Assembly (NCBI GenBank): GCA_963169105.1
Contig: OY720639.1
Span: 86,038,593 to 86,102,592 of the forward strand
DNA length: 64,000 nt
DNA from: Ceriagrion tenellum
Taxonomy: Eukaryota > Arthropoda > Insecta > Odonata > Coenagrionidae
Direction: 5' to 3'
Both the position numbers and the translations under genes were made by a program. This document shows, piece after piece, positions 33,390 through 44,344 of this stretch (positions within the stretch are counted from its first letter, which is position 1; every line of letters begins with the position of its first letter). The notes under the pieces were generated by a model. It had not been told where the DNA came from. It did not search any database and saw only the letters and a program-made list of their open reading frames with translations.

Positions 33390-33462
33390 TCAGGCGGGAT
33401 ACTAACCCGCGACCCTCGGGTTAGCAGGTAAGGACTTAACCCCGTCGCCACCGGGGATGAGG
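33390..33462 (-). repeat. tRNA-derived SINE-like unit
   Basis: On the minus strand a possible A box (TGGCGACGGGGTT, about 33437-33452) is followed by GGTTAGTATCCCGCC (33394-33408), close to the polymerase III B box GGTTCGANTCC. Spacing of some 35 bp is right for a tRNA-derived promoter. The cloverleaf cannot be closed, so it is not a tRNA gene. Confidence 0.55.
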
Positions 33463-33589
33463 AAAATGGTGGTAAATTTCAATGGTAACTGAATTGAACC
33501 CCAAATAACCAGCTTTTTTCAATTATTCATATATTATACTCACCCACTTTTACATACAAAAAACATTCATGTTAATTATCACCATCAAT

Positions 33590-34230
33590 TAGTGGAACAT
33601 ATATACCCCTGAGGTAAGACCTGTGTTGAGGTTGCCACCTTTCATATTAAGCACTTAGTTGGCTGGTGCGAAGGCACAACATGGAAAATATAACAATACA
33701 GTCTGCAGTAAATATATTATATAACAAAGTATTTCAAAGTGTGTTCATACGATCAGAGACCGAAGAACAGGATGGAGAACAAGCATATGCATAATTTTTG
33801 GTATAACAATATTTATTACCCAAATACATATTATAAGTTATAAAAATTGTTTATAGAAATTAGAAATAATCTTCAATATTTTTATCAGAAAAAAGCCATC
33901 CATTTAATTCTTTTAAAAATATTTCGACCCACTTTGAAGAGGCAATATGCTGTGGTAGGTGGTTAAACATATTGCGAGCGCAATAACAAAAAGATCTCCG
34001 AAAAGCTTCGATATTAGGTTTTGGAACAGTAACTCTATTCCGTAACATCAATCCAAGGCATAAGGCATTCGCATATGCCTGCGACATTTCCCCCTCTTCT
34101 GTAAAACATACGTATTACTCTGTAAATAAATAAGTATCTTAGGGGTAACATGCCCAGTGTTTTAAGTAAAGGAAAAGCTTTGAGATAATCAAGTCTGTTC
34201 ACGGACACCATCCTACATAACGTCTTTCCC
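33590..34230 (-). pseudogene. LINE C-terminal end and 3' UTR
   Basis: Minus-strand frames give DYLKAFPLLKTLGMLPLRYL and FIYRVIRMFYRRGG (34035-34230), then RNRVTVPKPNIEAFRRSFCY, ARNMFNHLPQHI and WLFSDKNIEDYF (33860-34087). The R-R-S-F-x-Y block followed by F-N-x-L-P is the familiar end of LINE open frame 2. A frameshift joins the two pieces. The probable 3' UTR holds a CCTCAACACAGG / CCTCAGGGG hairpin near 33605-33635. The catalytic domain is missing. Confidence 0.75.
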
Positions 34231-35002
34231 CCCTCATCTATTCGGTCGGTGCATTTGCGGCGGTTCACAAAAAGGTTTGCAAAGGTGTGGGAGAGGGAGA
34301 GGCGAGAAGACGATGGAGAGGCAAACGGGGTGAAGGAAGGAAAGGTGATATATTCTGCGTGGGAGTTCCTTTTCCTTCCTACTCCCTTCCCACGTCACAT
34401 GCGTGAGGGAGGAGGCTTTGGGGGTTCGGTCGACCGGCCGGCGGGCTTGCCGGTGGAAAGAGAGGAATAAGGAAGAGGGGGCGGACGAGGACTTGTGGCG
34501 GCCACTAGCCCACCTCCCCTCCTTCCCCCTCCCACCTATCTTAACGACGCCGCGTCGGGCAAAACCGGTCGGCCTCGGCAGAGGAGAGGGTGTTTGCGAC
34601 GTTGCCATACTTCCCTCCTCTCTCTCCAGTTCACCGGTAGAGGAGGAGGAGGAAGGCAATAATTTTTTTCTATTTATTTTTCTTCTTCTTTCATCCCCTC
34701 CCCGCTCACCCCATCCCTGGCCTTTACTCTCTGTTTCTCGCGTCTTTCAATTTTTTTTCAGCAGGAAAGGTGGCAACGCGTAGGAGTGTGTGTTATGCGT
34801 TTCTACAACACGAGGCTCTCGGTACCTATCATCCGAAAGGGTGTTTTTTTATGGAAATTTTGTATTTTCCCTACGATGTTTGCTCCAATTCCGACATTGA
34901 ATTCGTAATTGAATTATGTACTCTCACGACACGTACCTATTCTTAAAGGACCCTCCAATCCAAGAATCGGTTGTCGTAAGGAGGAATCTTATTGGTTTCT
35001 CT
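34231..35002. other. GC-rich, purine/pyrimidine-skewed tract
   Basis: 34270-34680 alternates A/G-rich and C/T-rich blocks with many CpG. The overlapping frames on both strands (126 and 141 residues) are low-complexity products of this. It could be a CpG-rich regulatory region, but there is no transcript evidence in the sequence itself. Confidence 0.4.
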
Positions 35003-35309
35003 ATCTAAGGTTCATAATTTCGTGCGCGCTATATTTGGAAGCATTTTGTTCAAAATTTTCCGAACTTACATTGCAACCGATTTGCTGTAAGCGACTTATG
35101 GCTCTATAATATGATGTGGAGATGACGGCCTTCGATTCAGCCGTTGTAGATCCAGCTTTGGATACTGTGTTAAACTTGAGTTTTATTTTATACTTGCCAA
35201 ATGTTCATAATTCCGAGCGCATTATATTTGGAAGCATTAGCTCAAAATCTTCCACCATACATGGAATGGATTCGCTGGAGAGACTTATGGCTCTATAAAA
35301 TAATGTGGA
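35003..35309. repeat. Two diverged direct repeats about 200 bp apart
   Basis: About 35009-35118 and 35206-35309 share GTTCATAATTYCGWGCGCR, TATATTTGGAAGCATT, TCAAAATYTTCC and GACTTATGGCTCTATAA. The unit is about 105 bp; the 90 bp between copies are unique. No coding sequence. Confidence 0.75.
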
Positions 35310-35933
35310 TTGTAAAATTTATGCAAAACAGAGTTACGCGCGTGCTACTGTTTTTATTTAAGTAAGCGTAAGGCCATACTTCTTTTGTCAACAACTATGC
35401 AATCTTTGGCTTAAGCCAGGCTTAGCTTGTCGTGATTGCAATGAAACATAGCACGCAAACCTGGAACTACTAGGTTACTCCCAACTCACCGAATACACTG
35501 AGGAGTTTTAACGTGACCGCTCAACGTTAATTCAGCGCTAATTTTTCGAATCGATGGAAACGTAAGGTATTGCATTTCCTTAAGGATGCATTACTTTTAT
35601 CTTGAATGTCTCCTATGCATCACAACTACCCCTCAGTCTTTGTAAACTTAAATTAAAGTTAAGATGTTTTCTATAAATTCCATGAAACTATGTTTAAAAA
35701 CTAATATTTTTCTCTTTATTTTTTCTAGATCAGAACTCAACTCGACTGCATCCTCTGCTAGTGATGACGTCGTCTCTAAAGGATTATTTCCGCTTGTTTT
35801 GAAGGTAACAAATCACTGGAACCCAGCCGCTTTTGCAAGTTTCGAATTACGAAGTTTTCCTTCCTTTCTTATCGTAACTGGATGCAGGCTAAACGAAGGG
35901 AATCATGTTATTACGCCTTGTAAATCGTATGTT
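35310..35933. other. No gene recognised
   Basis: Unassigned. A 114-residue plus frame at 35664-36008 runs into a family A fragment and is probably not coding. Confidence 0.4.
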
Positions 35934-36064
35934 GCAAATATCTCGGAGAGTAATGTTGTAAGGGGTTGTTTTTTTTATGTCACTGTAAGGGTGGGATTTT
36001 TTTTTTAATGAGACCGATTTCATTGATTTCTTGGTGGAATGACATTTCGCTCCAACTTCCTTAA
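35934..36064 (-). repeat. Family A MITE, terminal fragment
   Basis: CAAATATCTCGGAGAGTAAT, GTAAGGGGTTG, TCATTGATTTCTTGGTGGAA, then ATTTCGCTCCAACTTCCTTAA: the last 130 bp of a minus-strand copy. The sequence just outside (GGTAGCTCTGGCC) resembles the end of family D. Confidence 0.7.
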
Positions 36065-36225
36065 GGTAGCTCTGGCCTCGAGGCCGCTTGTCCTGATTTT
36101 CTGAACATTTTAGTGTGGCAACTTTGAAGTGCGTTTTATTAACTGAGATGAAAATTCAGTAGGGTTTCCTGGCTAGTTGTACTGTAATTCAGACTTGAAG
36201 GTTTAGATTTTAACGTGGCCTCTTC

Positions 36226-36310
36226 ATCTACATCTACGTCATACCCTGCAAGCCACCCAAAGGGTGTGTGGCAGGGGGTGCTTCCACACCAGGCATGCAT
36301 GAATGATACG
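36226..36310 (-). repeat. CR1-like LINE, 3' end only
   Basis: CATCTACATCTACGTCATAC, CCTGCAAGCCACCC, GGTGTGTGGCAGGGGGTG match the 3' end of the LINE at 44345-45120. Only about 80 bp are recognisable. The 90 bp just upstream (36135-36212) are shared with 58680-58755 (AACTGAGATGAAAAT, CTGGCTWGTTKTACTGTAAT, GACTTGAAGG). Confidence 0.6.
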
Positions 36311-36958
36311 GCAGAACACCGAAATTACATTGAAACCCGCGTACCACACATGCAAAGCGCCAATTAAAAATCTAATAACCAAGAAACATTCTATCGTCAA
36401 TCGTTCCAACATGCAAGGGATACAAAGACTTCCACTACATATTCAAAATATCATGCATAAATAAGAACATCAATATTTACATTCTCTTATGGAGAGTGCT
36501 CAGATTACGGCAAAAACCGTCAGTTTTAACGATAATTGCTATTCCACCTTTAATTAAAATTATTTCTAGGAAGCGAAACGTCATGGGATATTGAATAAGA
36601 ATAATATACAGTGAGACCACCTCACTCAACGACCATTTTTCAGCGGAACCGTCGGTTCATGTTTCACTGTTTGTGCACATCAAATGAAAATGCGTGGAAA
36701 GCCATCACAAAGATGGGGTGAGCTTCTTACGGCTAGACAATGAAATAAAAGAGAGAAAATCTCCAAAAGCCGTAAACAATTGGCACCCTTCGTAAACAAA
36801 CACCAAATTTACTGTGTTGGTATGCTGGGAAAACCACAGCAGAGACCAACCACAGCCTCTCAACCAAGAAAACCCCCCTGTGTTGGTTTACGGGAATGTT
36901 ACTTCCTCGCCAGGGACCAAACACAGACGCACACACACAACCAAATACGATCCTTTGC
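36311..36958. other. No gene recognised
   Basis: AT-rich spacer, then a segment with paired TGTGTTGG, GGGAA and GGGACC/GAGACC blocks (36808-36925). No domain seen. Confidence 0.4.
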
Positions 36959-37046
36959 AAGGGCTAATGTGACCCCGCTAAGGATGTTTGGGTTATAACC
37001 TAGGATCCTTCACAGGGCTAATGAGACCCCGCTAAGGATGCCCGGT
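36959..37046. repeat. Short tandem duplication, period about 55 bp
   Basis: AGGGCTAATGWGACCCCGCT then AAGGATG occurs at 36960-36986 and at 37015-37041, with only two differences. The intervening 28 bp are not part of the match. The following stretch (37055-37102) is (CA)-rich. Confidence 0.8.
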
Positions 37047-37589
37047 TATTTACGCAAGCACACTCACAAGCACACAAAATCACTCACTCACACACACAAA
37101 TGGGCCCAACTTCTGGGAAAAACAGCTCAAAAAGAGCGTGGTCAAATCAACACAACAGGACAGGATTTCAAATTAAAATGCATTGAAATTTTTCGTCGAT
37201 CACAAAAGTTTTATGATAATTTTAGCAATTTATTGCGCTTAATGGTGCTTATGTTACAATATATACTATATCGTATAAAAATGTATGAGAATTTTGGAGT
37301 AAATTATCAATTTCTATTTTGTAAATCCAGGTTTGAGCGTTTATATTTTTTTCGCTATAATAAGGTAGCATGCTATATTCTTCACCGACGCATCGGTGGT
37401 GGCTAAAATCATGTTTCACTCTATGATTGTCAAATTAATATGTATTGTGATTTCTCAGGAGCAACCAAATTACGAGAAAATATATGCCATCTGTATAGGT
37501 TTTAACAAAACCGTCGCCACAAGAATTTTTCCATTTTTTTCTTTCAAATCAGCTGCTTCTGAATTTGTGGAATATGTACTCCTAGCAAT

Positions 37590-37996
37590 TTAACCTCTGT
37601 CGAGCCACCACGAGTCTTTACGACCAATTTACAGTGGAACCGTCGGTGGTTGCTTAATACAGGTTTCATTGTATTAATCATATTGTATTAATTATTTTGT
37701 TTCTTCTCTGTAGTACTATTTTACTTTTTATTTCTTAATGCTATTAGCGAATTGCTGCCGAAATTGAAGTAAAAATGCGGCCATTCCTTGCAAGTGGCGC
37801 TGCAGTCGGTTCTATGGCCAGGCAAATGTGGTCATTAAATAGGTTTGTCGAATGATTTCCATATTTTTGTCTCAGTTTTGGATTTCAATACGTTGCCCAT
37901 GTCATAAGCAAAAGGAGGAATTTTTAAAACTGAGCAAATAAGAATGTGTAACTTAGTATATTTGTTTTGAACCAAATAGTCTAGCCAGAGCCACCT
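37590..37996 (+). repeat. Interspersed repeat D, copy 1
   Basis: Order of blocks: GAACCGTCGGT, AATACAGGTTTCA, TTAGCGAATTGCTGCCGAAA, TTGAAGTAAAAATGCGGCC, GGCGCTGCAGTCGGTTC, CAAATGTGGTCATTAAA, GTGTAACTTAGTAT, CCAAATAGTCTAGCCAGAGC. The same order is seen at 38561-38830 and 58900-59166. No coding frame and no clear inverted ends. It abuts a family A copy. Confidence 0.7.
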
Positions 37997-38560
37997 CAGG
38001 GTAGGTTGAGCGAATTATCAATTCACCTCGAAATCATTGAATTAGGTATCATTTTAACGAAAAATATCCTACTCTTCCAAAAATAACAAAATATCAGCCC
38101 TTTACCGAACTACTCTCCGACGTTTTTGACAAATAATATCAGCCCTTTTACTACCGTATACCAGGAAAATTGTAGGTTACCAACTGCGGAAAGACATTTC
38201 AAAATTGAGGTATTTCTAACAGGTAGATCTCGTCAAAAAATTTAGAGGGTTTAGTTTTTATGTTTTCTCTACTATTTTTGAAAATAAATCATATTCTCAC
38301 CGCAGTAATTTTTTCAGAATCTCAAATTAACCTTCCGTTATTACGGAGTTTTGAAGGTACCTCATTGAAAAAATGAGTCAAATCAAAGACTTATGTGGAT
38401 ATTTTTATTTGATATCCTAGAATTACAGTAGATACAAGTATATGATGGCACTATTATGAAAGTATTTAGTTCATGCCATCTACAGCTGCTAAAATGAAAA
38501 CGTATAATTCGAATATGGTCTCCATTATAACTAGGGAACTATCTCGCTTAAACTACCTTA
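37997..38560 (+). repeat. Family A MITE, full-length copy
   Basis: Starts AGGGTAGGTTGAGCGAATTA and ends ATCTCGCTTAAACTACCTTA, 564 bp, all internal family blocks in order (ACCTTCCGTTATTACGGAGT, AATGAGTCAAATCAAAGACT, TACAGCTGCTAAAATGAAAA). It sits exactly between two copies of repeat D. Confidence 0.85.
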
Positions 38561-38830
38561 CTACAGGTTTCACTGATTAGGAACCTTACTTTCTATGTTT
38601 TAAAGTTATTAGCGAATTACTGCCGACATTGAAGTCGCCTCGTATGTCCGGGCAAATGTGGCCTAGAAAAATATATTCGCGGAATAATTTATATATTTTT
38701 TGTCTTAGTTTTGGTATTCAATTGGCTACCCACATCGTAAGTCGAAGCTGGATTTTTAAAAATAAAATGTAGAAATGTGTAATTTAGTATTTGTTTTGAC
38801 CCAAATAGTGTTGCCCGAGCCTCCTTAAGA
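38561..38830 (+). repeat. Interspersed repeat D, copy 2
   Basis: ACAGGTTTCACTGATT, TTAGCGAATTACTGCCGACA, GGGCAAATGTGGCC, GTGTAATTTAGTATTTG, CAAATAGTGTTGCCCGAGCC, CTTAAG: same order as copy 1 but lacking the GGCGCTGCAG part. Confidence 0.7.
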
Positions 38831-40479
38831 CATTTGGCGACATTTGAGGAACAGTTATCCCGCTTTCGCTCTCATTACCGCAATGGGAAGTAAAAACGAT
38901 GACGTGAGCACATGCGTTGATGGAGAACCGTGATCGAGCCCAATGGTCGATACTGGGACATAACCCAGGATCACCCGCGTCGGTGCTAATGATGATGGGA
39001 ACATGAGTGGGGCGTATTGTGTTGGAGGTGACCGAATGTCGGCCGCGTTTTAATATTTCCCGGCTATAATTTCCTCCCTCCTCCCGCATGCCTGGCCCTA
39101 TTCTTTTTTTCCGGGGCAACGGATCGTGGCCACCTCCCTCTAGTTGTAGGCCAGGCAGGCCCAGCCACCCTTCTCGTCCTCATCATTTCGTGTTCCACTT
39201 CTCCTTTTGTTCTACTGCGGCGGCGTTCTTCTTGTTAAAGAGTGGAGTGTGTGTTGGAGGGGTGGCATGGGGCCTCCTTTTCACCTCCTCAAGTATTTCG
39301 AAGATTTTGTCTCTCACCCGGTTTCCGGGCGCTCCCCGTCGTGAGCAACTGGAGCACTTTTGGTTTCATCCGAGATATCCGACTTTGCAGGCGGCCACGC
39401 AGTTTGGAGGCGTGAGAAAAGTATTCGACTAGAACCACTCATAACGAGCCCTGTCCGTTTGATCTTTTGGACTGCTACTTCCACAATTAAGGTTGTAGCA
39501 GGTCTTACTCCTCCTTGAGAAGCCGATATGTAGGGAATGGACTCCTCCGTGGCCGTCACTGACGGAAGAATCGGGACTTCGTCGAGATTTTTCTCATAAC
39601 ACGTTTTGACTGTTCGGCCGTAAGTGCAACTTGAAAAGGAATTTTGATATTGGCTGTTTTTTTGGTATTATTTCTTCTACAATATATTTGGAGTGTTTTT
39701 TTTGTATCTAGTCTTTATGCAACTTACCTAAATCTGTTTTAAAAATTGTGAAATTCTGTTTTTTTGAGAAATTCAATTTTTTCGCCTCATGCGTTGACTA
39801 AAGATTCATATCATATGTTTTTTTGTTTTACATTCATCTACAGGGTATGGACGGTGCATCAATTGGTTTAAGGCATTTCTACAATCGCGAGAATTTTTCG
39901 AAAAAAAAATGAAAATTGTTTCTTTTTGTAAAAATTCAAAAACTTAGGTAAACGTGTAGACTAAAGATACTATTTCACCGGCTTAATATTCCACGTCATA
40001 TTTCGCACACTAGTGAGGCAACTTTTGAGACACTCCCGTTTTTGATCGGATAAAGTTGGTTTTTTTCGTCCCACCCTACTGTACATATAAGACCCATCCA
40101 ATATTAAATATTATTCCCTGAAGAATCATACTTAAATATAATACAAGGTGCTGGGAATGGCAGACTCCGTGGCCTATAGGTGTGTTAATGCAGTGTATGT
40201 TTGGCAAATCTGTTCTAAATAAGTCCCATGTTGTCAGCTAAATGCAGAACGCTCTATGCACCACCAAACTTCATGCATTTATTTCGCCGCGAAAGTATTA
40301 TATCCATAATTTTATTTAGGAGCCTTTCTTTAATAGCAGATTTATGTCGACGCCTGATTGCTCTCCACTCCATCCGGCTGCACTAGGTTGCAAAAATTAC
40401 CTTAGGGTGTCGATTGTCTCCTTTAAATGACCACCAGACCAATCAATTTGTAATTATCTATGTTTTTTCGTCCAATCGC
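38831..40479. other. Mostly unassigned; short shared segments only
   Basis: 38784-39560 has moderate-GC frames on both strands that match nothing I recognise. 40200-40262 is loosely shared with 375-440. 40365-40425 (CTCCATCCGGCTGCACTAGG, then ACCTTAGGGTGTCGATTGTC) is nearly identical to 43097-43160, the spacer of an inverted tRNA-like pair. Confidence 0.45.
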
Positions 40480-40745
40480 GCAGCCTGTGCGTGTCTAGCG
40501 GCTCTCAAGCTAATCTCCCTAAAATCTGGCTAATGCTATATGCTTGCTCGTAGCGGTTTTAACGAAGCGTGCAGCTTTTCTTTGCATTTTATCAATATTT
40601 TTGTTAAATCTTTCTGACCAGGGTCCCTAATGCTCGCGGCGTATTCGAAATGTGGCCTAACCAGTGCAAAGTAGCATCTCTCTTATCCGAGGACCTTCCT
40701 ATTATTCGCTTAACAAATCCTAGTTTCTCTAATGCTCATAATCCT
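40480..40745 (-). pseudogene. CR1-like LINE reverse-transcriptase tail fragment
   Basis: Minus-strand frames carry KLGFVKRIIGRSSDKRD and, after a frameshift, CYFALVRPHFEYAASIRDPG and KDLTKILIKCKEKLHASLK. The V-R-P-H-x-E-Y-A-A-S-x-x-D-P block identifies the LINE family, also present at 44345-45120. Truncated on both sides. Confidence 0.75.
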
Positions 40746-41071
40746 TGGAGGAAAAGAGTAATGAAACTTGAAGAAAAAAAAACATTCTGGGAACATCTCC
40801 ACGAACTCGTAACGCCCACCTCTGGATCTTTAAACCGCTCGGGTCTCTCCCGACCCATCCCCCCTCGCCAGTTTCTCCTTTTTCCACTATCGCTCCGAGC
40901 GATCTGTATTCCGTGCGATCTTCCCACTTCGTTCCCAAGTGAGAAACTTCGGATGACCTCATCTCTTACTCTGCCGTATCGTACATATTTGTTCATTCAT
41001 GGTGTGAATGAAAAACAAGTGACATAACTAAATAATTTGTAACCTTAATGAAGTGAAATACTTGTTTTAAG

Positions 41072-41901
41072 TACGCGGCGTGTTTTTTAAACAAGTACTG
41101 TTTTGAAATTAAAAAAAACACAATTTTATTAGCAATTTTATTTTTACTTGAAAACCTGTACCATAATCTACTTTTCTATACAATTTCCACTAATATTAAG
41201 GCACTTATCGCATCGTAGAATCAGGTTTTTAATTCCATCCTCATAGAAGTCTGCCGACTGATTTGACAACCACTGCAACACGGTCATTTTGACCTCATCA
41301 TCGTCGTCGTGGCGCTGACCACCCAGATGTGTCTTCGAATGCAAAAACAGGTGGTAGTCACTGGGTGTTAGATCGGGATCGTACGGACGGTGATCAAGTT
41401 GTTCCAAGCCAAATGATCTGTTGAGATCTTGAGTTTAATTTGCCGTATGTGGACGGGCATGGTCATGGAGCAAAACGATCCCCATACTCAGTATGCCACG
41501 CCTTTTGTTTTGGATTGCACGGCGCAGTTCCGTACAATTCCATCGCTCATAATGTTTTTTTTCCATTAACTTCACTGATCTGTGTTCCCATTTCCATACC
41601 ATTTCATTGCTCATATGTTCTTTCCATAATCTTCGTTGGTCTGAAGATGAATTTCAGCCGCTTTCACGCCTTTAGCGCTAAGAAAACGTACCATAGCGCG
41701 TGTTTCACAGCCGGCGGGATTCTCAATAGGCGTAGGCATTTTAATACTCACAAACAACCGTAAACACGGTCGAATGTTTCTTTAATGGCGTCTGTGGCTA
41801 CCTAACAGATGTGGGCACACAGCGCGCATTCGCCAAATGCCGACCGCAGCACTGGAGTGTCCGAATTTCTAACCGGTACCTACTGAAAAACACCCCTCGT
41901 A
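41072..41901 (-). mobile_element. Internally deleted mariner element
   Basis: The ends are inverted repeats: on the plus strand TACGCGGCGTGTTTTTTAAA at 41072, and on the minus strand TACGAGGGGTGTTTTTCAGT from 41901. TA, the mariner target, is at both boundaries. At 830 bp it is shorter than the roughly 1.3 kb of complete mariners. Both N-terminal and C-terminal transposase pieces are present on the minus strand, but the centre is missing, so it cannot encode an active enzyme. Confidence 0.85.
41168..41740 (-). pseudogene. mariner transposase remnant
   Basis: N-terminal piece near 41740-41660: MVRFLSAKGVKAAEIHLQ, then EDYGKN and a stop. C-terminal piece 41560-41168: ELRRAIQNKRRGILSMG, IVLLHDHARPHTAN (with the second catalytic Asp in H-D-x-A-R-P-H), a TAA, then DHRPYDPDLTPSDYHLF (with the third catalytic Asp), HLGGQRHDDDDEV and YEDGIKNLILRCDKCLN. 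The region between, which would hold the first catalytic Asp, is deleted. Confidence 0.85.
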
Positions 41902-41934
41902 TATATGGATACCGATGTAAAATACTTCTACGTA

Positions 41935-42110
41935 TTGACACAATAACATAGGTATGGTGGATAGAGTTGAGACCTTCCCATCCCGGGTTCGAATCTCGCC
42001 AGTTGCTGCGAATTTTCGTGTGAAATCCAGTCCTCTCGGCTCCTTCAGTTAAAGAGTATCCTAATGCCTGCGCCGGGTTTCTCTCCGTCCTTTCCACCAT
42101 TTTCCATACA
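41935..42110 (+). repeat. tRNA-derived SINE-like unit
   Basis: ATAGGTATGGTGGATAGAG could be an A box region, and CCGGGTTCGAATCTCGCC (41983-42000) contains a near-consensus polymerase III B box, GGTTCGAATC. The following 100 bp (CTCTCGGCTCCTTCAGTTAA and so on) would be the SINE body. No T-tract terminator is obvious. It follows the mariner directly. Confidence 0.6.
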
Positions 42111-42141
42111 ACCCTTCCCCTAACTTACCCCTCCTTGGTTG

Positions 42142-42961
42142 CAGAAATTAATGAATTTGGTCTCATTTTAAAGAAAAATGTCTTTCCCTTCCAAAGATAC
42201 CAAAATATCAGCCCCCTACCGGACTAATTTCCGAGTTTTTTGACGAAAAATACCAATCCTTTTACACGGGAAATGGCACGGGTATACACATCTGATAGAC
42301 CTTATTTTTAAAAATGTGGAATTTGTAGCTCCTAGATCGCATCAAGAAATTAACAGCGTATAATGTGCATGTTTTCTCAACTAAGTATTCTTGAAAATTA
42401 ATCATTTTGTCACCGCAGTAATTTTTTCGAGATCGTAAAAAAAAACCTTTCGTATTGAGGCAGTTTTAAACGTACCGCATGAAGAAAATGAGTCAAGTTA
42501 ATGACTTTTAAAGATATTTTTCTTTAATTACTTAAATGTCATTCGTAAGAACCTATATCATTTCACCATTAACAATGAAATATTGTATTCGTGCCTCCTA
42601 CAGCTGCTGAAATAAAAATGTATCTCCCAGTTTTCGTGAAAAATACGAACAGCGTGTAGTTTTTATGTTTTCCCAACCATTTATTGAAATAAATCATACT
42701 TTCACTGCAGTAATGTTTTTTTATGACAAAAGACCTTCCGTTATGAAGGAATTTTCAACGTGCCGCGCGAATAAATGACTCGAAGAGTTCTGGAGATATC
42801 TTCAATTGATTTATTACAATTTTAGTCATGTAGAAGTAAAATATTGCCCCATTAATAATGCAATATTTATTTTATGCTTTCTACAGCTGTTGAATTAAAA
42901 CTTATGATTTAAATAATATACCCATTATGACTGGGGAACTATCTCGCTCAAACTACCTTAA
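42142..42961 (+). repeat. Family A MITE, partly duplicated (1.5 copies)
   Basis: 42142-42625 runs from AAATTAATGAATTTGGTCTC to CAGCTGCTGAAATAAAAATG, lacking the first 30 and the last 50 bp of the family. A second piece, 42637-42961, starts again in the middle (AACAGCGTGTAGTTTTTATG), passes ACCTTCCGTTATGAAGGA and TACAGCTGTTGAATTAAAAC a second time, and ends TCGCTCAAACTACCTTAA. This could be tandem duplication or two adjacent insertions. Confidence 0.8.
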
Positions 42962-43033
42962 TGTCAAATTTCAAGCTATCCGGGACTAGCCACGGAGTTC
43001 CACTTTCACGGAGTCACCCGCAATGCACACATG

Positions 43034-43234
43034 TGCGAATTTCCACAGAGAAAAAACTATCCGCATTGACCGGGATTCAAACCCGGATCCCTCTATTTCA
43101 CTCCATCCGGCTGCCCTAGGTTGCCAAATTACCTTAGGGTGTCGATTGTCTCCTAAAGCACTCGGCCGGAAATCGAGGGATCCGGGTTCGAATCCCGGTC
43201 AAGGCGGATGATTTTTTTCTGTTGAAATTCGCAT
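43034..43234. repeat. Inverted pair of tRNA-like sequences
   Basis: The arms, about 43034-43095 and 43171-43234, are reverse complements over some 62 bp. Each holds a perfect or near-perfect B box in GGATCCGGGTTCGAATCCCGG (plus strand 43179-43198; minus strand GGTTTGAATCCC at 43072-43083), and the outer parts carry a T-rich run (GATTTTTTTC). The 75-bp spacer is shared with 40365-40425. The arms do not close into a cloverleaf, so I call them tRNA-derived repeats rather than tRNA genes. Confidence 0.75.
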
Positions 43235-44344
43235 ACCTTAATGTCCTCCAAGCCATCTCAAGCGTTTGTAACTGGGATTGAGTACTGCACAAACTGCACT
43301 ATATGCTGCTGAATTTGGTGAAACGAAAAAGTAGATAAAATGACTGTTTTGCGTTTTCGGATTGTCTGTCAGGATTAGAAATTTCACCAATGTGCACTAA
43401 AATCTAGATTTGGTACGAATTCAATGGAAAGTATGTGTTGTGCAATGTGTAAGAGTGTTCAGCAGCTACAGTTGGTTGAAATACAAGAGTCACATGAAAA
43501 GTACGTGAGGTGTCCAGTTAGTACCACGTAGCAGATTAAGAAGGATGCATAAGGGAGCAAATCGACTAATTAGCTCCACTAGCTATCGACAAACCTTACT
43601 TTTAAATCTCAGTGACAGCTATAATGATCTCTTTATCGTTCCCCGGAAAAATGACAAATCACACTCGTCTGTTCCTGTTGCCTTTTCCTCTGATTTCATC
43701 CCGATGATCTAATCTGCTGGATTATTTCGGTGTTCTCTCTTGACTTCGTCAGAAAATAAATTTTCGTGGAACTTTGGTAAACGGTTAAGTGTACATTTAT
43801 TAAATCCCGAGATTCCTGCGATATTGAATGGAATTTATGCATGATGCAGAAATGAAAATTTTTCGCGGATTTCTGTGGATATTTGTGCGGATAATTGGAA
43901 AATTTTCATTTCTGCATCAAGTGTACTTTTAAACCGTCATTGAATATGGCATGATAAATAAGATATTGTCCTTGGAAATTTTGCGAGATTGCGTTAATTA
44001 TTTCTGCTAAGGAGCTTTGAATATTGGAAGAAAGAACCAATCAGCGAGCGCCTGGAGAGGTCTAGTGCGATAGCAGCAAGGTCAGTACCAACGCCGAAGT
44101 GTTTTCGGGAGGGAGGGTTAGAGAGACGACTAAAGGCTTTTCACAATCATCTCCTTACTTCAGTTTTGGCACTTCCGTTGCGGCTACCGCTTTAGCTTTG
44201 TGGGCGCTCGCCGACTGCTGAATGCATTGGTACGTTGCTTGGCGGACTACTCTTTTCTCTCCACGTGTCAAGAATATGATTGATTATAGAGCACCGCCAT
44301 TGTGCCACCAAAAACCCTTTCATCTCATGTGAAGCATCGTACTT
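43235..44344. other. No gene recognised
   Basis: Non-coding. AAATTTTCATTTCTGCATCA at 43900-43919 is close to the reverse complement of TGATGCAGAAATGAAAATTT at 43843-43862, a small inverted repeat of about 20 bp with a 37-bp loop. Nothing else is assigned. Confidence 0.5.

Noticed and set aside
34234..34783. Overlapping 126- and 141-residue frames on opposite strands
   Set aside because: Both come from a GC-rich, purine/pyrimidine-skewed block; neither shows a domain or splice-compatible structure.
43171..43234. Functional tRNA gene
   Set aside because: A good B box is present, but I could not pair an acceptor stem or find a proper A box at the right distance.
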